This document shows positions 60,070 through 64,000 of a DNA stretch of 64,000 bases, piece by piece. Source of the DNA: Hymenopus coronatus (taxonomy: Eukaryota > Arthropoda > Insecta > Mantodea > Hymenopodidae); the NCBI GenBank assembly GCA_030762935.1, contig CM060900.1, positions 438,085,259 through 438,149,258 of the forward strand, given 5' to 3'. Within the stretch, counting starts at the first letter, position 1. Each line of letters opens with the position of its first letter. The translations under genes and the position numbers were made by a program. The notes under the pieces are model-generated. The model was not told the origin of the DNA, searched no databases, and was given only the letters and a program-made list of their open reading frames with translations.

Positions 60070-60660
60070 AGTATATGTTCTTTCTATAAAACAAGTGAAG
60101 CTCTTGATTGCAATTCAGTTCTCGATTATTGAGTGTGAGCAAGAAAGGCATTCGGAATTAATTTATACTAGGTATGGTGTTAAATGCTTATTAGCGAACG
60201 TGAGATAAACACATTACATATACAATATTCATATGGATCATACCATGTGTTGTGGCATTGTCGGAACATTCTGAAGCTACAAAGAACGTTTTAATCTCGA
60301 TTTCGCTGATTAACAGACTGTGTCCTCGTCCATCATGCATTATTCACTCACTACCTACACCACTGTCCGTGTTTATGGATGCACAAGAGCACATTACAGA
60401 GCAAGATTAGACTTGTCCGAGGCATTCAACTGTAATTCGTAGTCAAGGGGTTTGCTTTGAGCGACTCTAACAAATTCAATGTATTTAATTATTTGAAAGG
60501 TAAAAGAGTTAGGAAAGTCTAGTGTCATTTATAACAACTATAACACTTCGAGCTATATACGAACTTATGATATAAATAAAAAGTATCTCAAAGTATGTCC
60601 ATTTTCTTCGAATTAAATTTTATAATAAGTTGCCAACAAAAACCAAAACAGCAATTTGAA
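60070..60660. other. No recognised feature
   Basis: No gene or repeat is readable. Confidence 0.5.
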
Positions 60661-60689
60661 AGGAAGTTAAAATATGCATTTATATATAT

Positions 60690-60708
60690 TTATTTATATA
60701 TTCTTATT

Positions 60709-60772
<64 letters not shown>
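60690..60772. repeat. Compound (TA)n(GA)n microsatellite
   Basis: A TA tract (60708-60732) passes directly into a GA tract (60732-60772). The minus-strand frame crossing it is low-complexity noise. Confidence 0.93.
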
Positions 60773-60774
<2 letters not shown>

Positions 60775-60777
<3 letters not shown>

Positions 60778-60855
60778 TAGCATAGCTTCTACCGAAGGAG
60801 ATGGCTCGCATGTTTTGTCTGTGACCTGCAATCGGGAGGTCGCGGGTTCTTTGTT
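60775..60855 (+). repeat. tRNA-like SINE fragment
   Basis: GCTAGCATAGCTTCTACCG with GGAGGTCGCGGGTTC looks like the head of a tRNA-derived SINE cut inside the B-box. It is followed immediately by an oppositely oriented family B tail. Confidence 0.45.
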
Positions 60856-60864
60856 TTATATAGT

Positions 60865-60992
60865 GTTGAACGCCCGCTTTTACTACTTGTGGCACCGCAG
60901 GCACTGACGCTGATGATACATGGAATGAAGATAAAGCGCCGGTGAAAGGCGATTGAGGGGAAAACCGGAGAGCCCGGAGAAACCCGGAGATG
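60865..60992 (-). repeat. SINE family B, tail part only, reverse
   Basis: The plus strand shows GAACGCCCGCTTTTACTACT, TGTGGCACCGCAGGCACTG and GGAAAACCGGAGAGCCCGG. This is the inverse of the tail and body of the 30668 subtype. The tRNA-like head is absent. Confidence 0.75.
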
Positions 60993-60999
60993 TTTTTTG

Positions 61000-62105
61000 T
61001 AAATTTCCCTTGTTGGCAGGCAAATGCTGGGATGGTTTTTCTGATACCATGATTGTTCCCTTCCTTATTTCCTATAATTTGCATTTCATATCGTCTTCGG
61101 TGTACAGGGTTTGACTGGATAGTTTGGTGGTGTGTGGTGCGCGGTGGATAAGCTCTCTGTAACTATTTCTTCCTCTTCCTCCTCTGGTACGCAACCAGGT
61201 TATTTCAGAACTGTTCGTTAGGAGTAGTGTTTCGGGGGGGGGGGGTGCTTATAGAAATGTCTCCATCTGTGAATTTAAGGGCGCATCCCTATCCATTCCT
61301 GTAGCTACTTGGCCCAGGCAACAATCCTTTGGATCATTCACCTCATACCTTCCTCCCGGAGATTGCATACGGAACAATAAGTCTGGCCGTAGTGCTTGAA
61401 CCCTTCTCTACCTCTTGGAAGAAAGAAAAAAAAGCAAACTATTCTTCTGTCACAGTTTTTGAGACAGCAGAAGTCAAATGTAGGAAATCGGTTGCTGTGC
61501 CCTAGTCGAATACGTTTTTCGGGACTTTGTTCTATTTACCGTGCAGCCAGGAAACCCTTATCTGCTTCTTCCAGCCACTTAAGCGAGTCTTGACACAATA
61601 GCTTCTGGGCCAGCTTAAACTGCGCATCAATAGTATGCAACGTACCAAACCCAGCAAAACGTTATCATCTACAGATTTTAGAATAAACTTGTGACGTAAG
61701 AATATTCTTTGATAAAAAGGAAACTGACCAAGTTAAACTCTTGCTGTGAATACTGTATTTAATAGTTAAATAAAGAATTTATATGGTCATAATTTATTGG
61801 TAATAACTAAAACCTGTTCACTATATCATTTCCCCCCCCCCATCTCCTACTGCCACGTGTAGTAGACTCCTCTCATAGTTGGTGTCCTGGAATAGGCTTG
61901 TTGAGAGATACAAAATAGTTCTTTATTTAATTTTATCGCTTATCTTAATACATTAGATAAATATTTACAAATTTATATGTTCGTAGCCCATGAACTAATG
62001 CATTATGCAACAGAGTTAATGCACCTGGAATGCATGTTCATTCTTACAAAGGAATAGATAAAGAGGATCGTGTTTAAACGTGCCTCTCAGGATGACGAAC
62101 GCACG
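61000..62105. other. No recognised feature
   Basis: It contains a G-run near 61236-61246 and a C-run near 61832-61840. The rest gives no family resemblance. Confidence 0.5.
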
Positions 62106-62111
62106 TACATT

Positions 62112-62420
62112 TATCATGACAGTGTGCTTACTAGGTGGTCCAACTGCCCCGTATTTGACGTGTGCAGATATCCCTTCGTGCGTCAAAAGAGTTGCAGAGC
62201 TCAACGGGGCTACTCGAACTAAAAATCACTTAGTGGGAACTGGGTGAACGGTCTTGTTTTAGTCCTGTTGCTTCTCAACGTAGAGGATTAGTGGGTTGAG
62301 ATCATTAAGAGCGTCAGTTCCTCATTAATACGTTTAAATTTGAAATTGTCCCGTTGAATTCTGAAACATTTTAAACCCACGAAGGGGTTATCTGTACACA
62401 TCTGATGTTTTGCGCATATC
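62112..62420 (+). repeat. Repeat R3, copy 2
   Basis: It is collinear with 36676-36990. Landmarks are GGTGGTCCAACTGCCCC, AAAAGAGTTGCAGAGCTCAA, GATCATTAAGAGCG and GTTGAATTCTGAAAC. No open frame is shared with the other copy. Confidence 0.72.
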
Positions 62421-62424
62421 AGCT

Positions 62425-63685
62425 GACCTTGCGTTGCACAGGTTTTTTTTTTTTTTCTGCCATCGTCATCATCATCATTCAAATACGTGTCTGTCAATTA
62501 GGGGACGGGGAAAAGGAACGCAGAATTATGTGTATCATCGGGCTCAACTTGTAAGAAACAAGGTATAGGAGAACTTTACCTAAGAGATCAATGAGAAACG
62601 TAACCGCAGGATTAAATTCACGCGTTTTCCTTGGCAACAGGCGGCCTCACTTGCTTTTAGATTTATGGTAGCACTTTCTTCTTAGTGTTATTCCGCACAG
62701 TTGGCTATCGTTTCGCAAACAATTGGGGCGGTTAAATTACATTCATAAAATGCACCCCACTGCTTGTCAATAAATATAACGTGTACACACTTCATATTTG
62801 GAGGTTTGTTTTCAAACACAGTGCGATTTATTTATCAGGCTGATAAGTAAAACTGACACATTTATTGGGGTCTGTTTTAGACACCGTATTAAGACCAAAT
62901 GTAGGCAATGATAGCGCATAGATTGCCCTCTTTTCCCCAGAGAAGATCTAAGGAAATTGAGATCCGACCGTGTTTTCTTCAAAACCAAAATTCTTCCGCG
63001 TTTTAAGCAATCATATATGTACCAATTTATTGTCTTGCTTTCACCGCAACTTTGTGTAAGCTATGTCTAAATTTTTGACCAATCGTAGCAATAGTTTCTA
63101 TATTGTCATATTAATATTCATTCCATAGAATACAAATATTATGGAATGCTTCATTTCTGAGTTCCGACTTCCTTTAAGCAAATGCGTTGCCTTCTTACAT
63201 ATGGTTACTAGCTTAGAATTGACTAATGCTTCGTGTTCTAAACTGCAATAACATTTGTTTTAAGAAAATGAGTGTATAAATATCCTAAAAACGAAAGTGT
63301 AGATTCAAGTCTTGCTTAAGGACAAGGTTAATTATTTTCGGAGGAAGTCATGTTATAAAGGTTTTTTGCTTATTTTACTGAGTGAAATAATATAACTTTA
63401 AACGCGTAAATATGTATAAACAAGACTATCAAGCACGAGAAACAATTGACCTACATTTTTATTTTTTTTTATTACTAAAATTAATATCAAATGTTCTTGA
63501 CTGTTAATGGGTCTTTGCCTATCTGTCTTGCGCCTTATGAAGCATTATACTGTACATTTATGCGCTTAACATTAAAAAAATTGAAGATCAAAATACAACG
63601 TTTATGCCCAAGGGCTTATTGTTCCCTATGTCGGTACTACTTGCGACCATAATTCTAATTGAGACTAAATGTTATAAGTTCCTTA
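62425..63685. other. No recognised feature
   Basis: A T-run lies near 62442-62456. The rest is AT-rich with no readable gene or element. Confidence 0.5.
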
Positions 63686-63689
63686 CATT

Positions 63690-64000
63690 ACGTTATTAGT
63701 TGTGGCGCTGAACATTTTATTAATAGAATGATCTCATAGTGGAAGCACAATAACTTAAACAATTACTATTACAAGATTTACAGCCTATTGTAACGGGAAA
63801 TTTTGCCCTGTGTTTGTGCTCCATTTAGCCTAAAATAACTTGGTGCTTCTAATAACACAAAATTACGGTTTTAGTTGCAATGACACGAAGCGCTTTATTA
63901 GTAAACTGATCTCACAGTGAAAACACAGTCACTTTAAATAAATACATATTACAAGATTTACAGTCTATTGTAACACGGGCAATTTTTGCCCTTAGTTGTG
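63690..64000. repeat. Tandem repeat, about 178-bp period, cut by the window end
   Basis: ATTACAAGATTTACAG, CTATTGTAAC and a TTTTGCCC-containing segment occur at about 63768-63812 and again at about 63949-63993. Both are preceded by TTTATTA and GATCTCA words at matching spacing. Two units are visible and the second runs off the window. Confidence 0.8.

Noticed and set aside
60704..61084. 126-codon minus-strand frame with a Ser-Leu run and Tyr-Ile run
   Set aside because: The repetitive part is the (TA)(GA) microsatellite and the rest is antisense SINE.
1..64000. CRISPR array, bacterial operon or phage-like system
   Set aside because: There are no regularly spaced direct repeats with unique spacers and no dense coding. 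Introns, SINEs and mariners show eukaryotic DNA.

Overview
The window is animal, most likely arthropod (probably insect), nuclear DNA from a large, transposon-rich genome. It is AT-rich, has no bacterial-style gene layout, and nearly all open reading frames are short chance frames. Decayed transposons, tRNA-derived SINEs, LINE remains and microsatellites dominate. The only host coding sequence I can support is one spliced exon at 41841-41990 on the + strand. It encodes the C-terminal half of an immunoglobulin domain of the Dscam cell-adhesion family. The simplest reading is that much of the window is intron of a Dscam-family gene on the + strand, though this cannot be proven from one exon.

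Layout. 1-7300: a copy of an unnamed dispersed repeat (called family X here), several tRNA-like SINEs, and a 64-bp-arm foldback at 5006-5257. 7345-10000: a full X copy, then a broken Tc1-type DD34E transposon (8501-9954). 10000-22060: unannotatable DNA, a transposase C-terminal relic (12575-13110), a reverse X copy, a 340-bp SINE (15230-15568), a Tc1-like relic (16230-16830), a candidate element with inverted ends (20222-20980) and an internally deleted mariner (21376-22054). 22060-42000: a minus-strand Tc1-like relic (25600-26630), X copies at 27 and 38.5 kb, three copies of a second SINE family, further transposase scraps, and the Dscam exon. 42500-46000: a LINE relic split by a mariner-superfamily element that keeps 109-bp terminal inverted repeats and TA target duplications (42854-44173). 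46990-52040: X copies joined head to head and in tandem, one of them interrupted by a broken mariner. 56990-59610: another X cluster. 59745-61000: two SINE fragments and a compound microsatellite. 62112-62420: a second copy of a repeat seen at 36676. 63690-64000: a tandem repeat running off the edge.

There are no working partners or operons here. The regional story is one of layered insertions: old LINE and X sequences, several distinct Tc1/mariner lineages, and SINEs with recognisable pol III A and B boxes. The least ordinary items are the long-TIR mariner-like element with unusual catalytic spacing, and family X, which has at least a dozen copies in 64 kb, no visible protein, and a CA-repeat at a constant internal position. 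I found no CRISPR array, real tRNA or rRNA gene, or novel multi-gene system.
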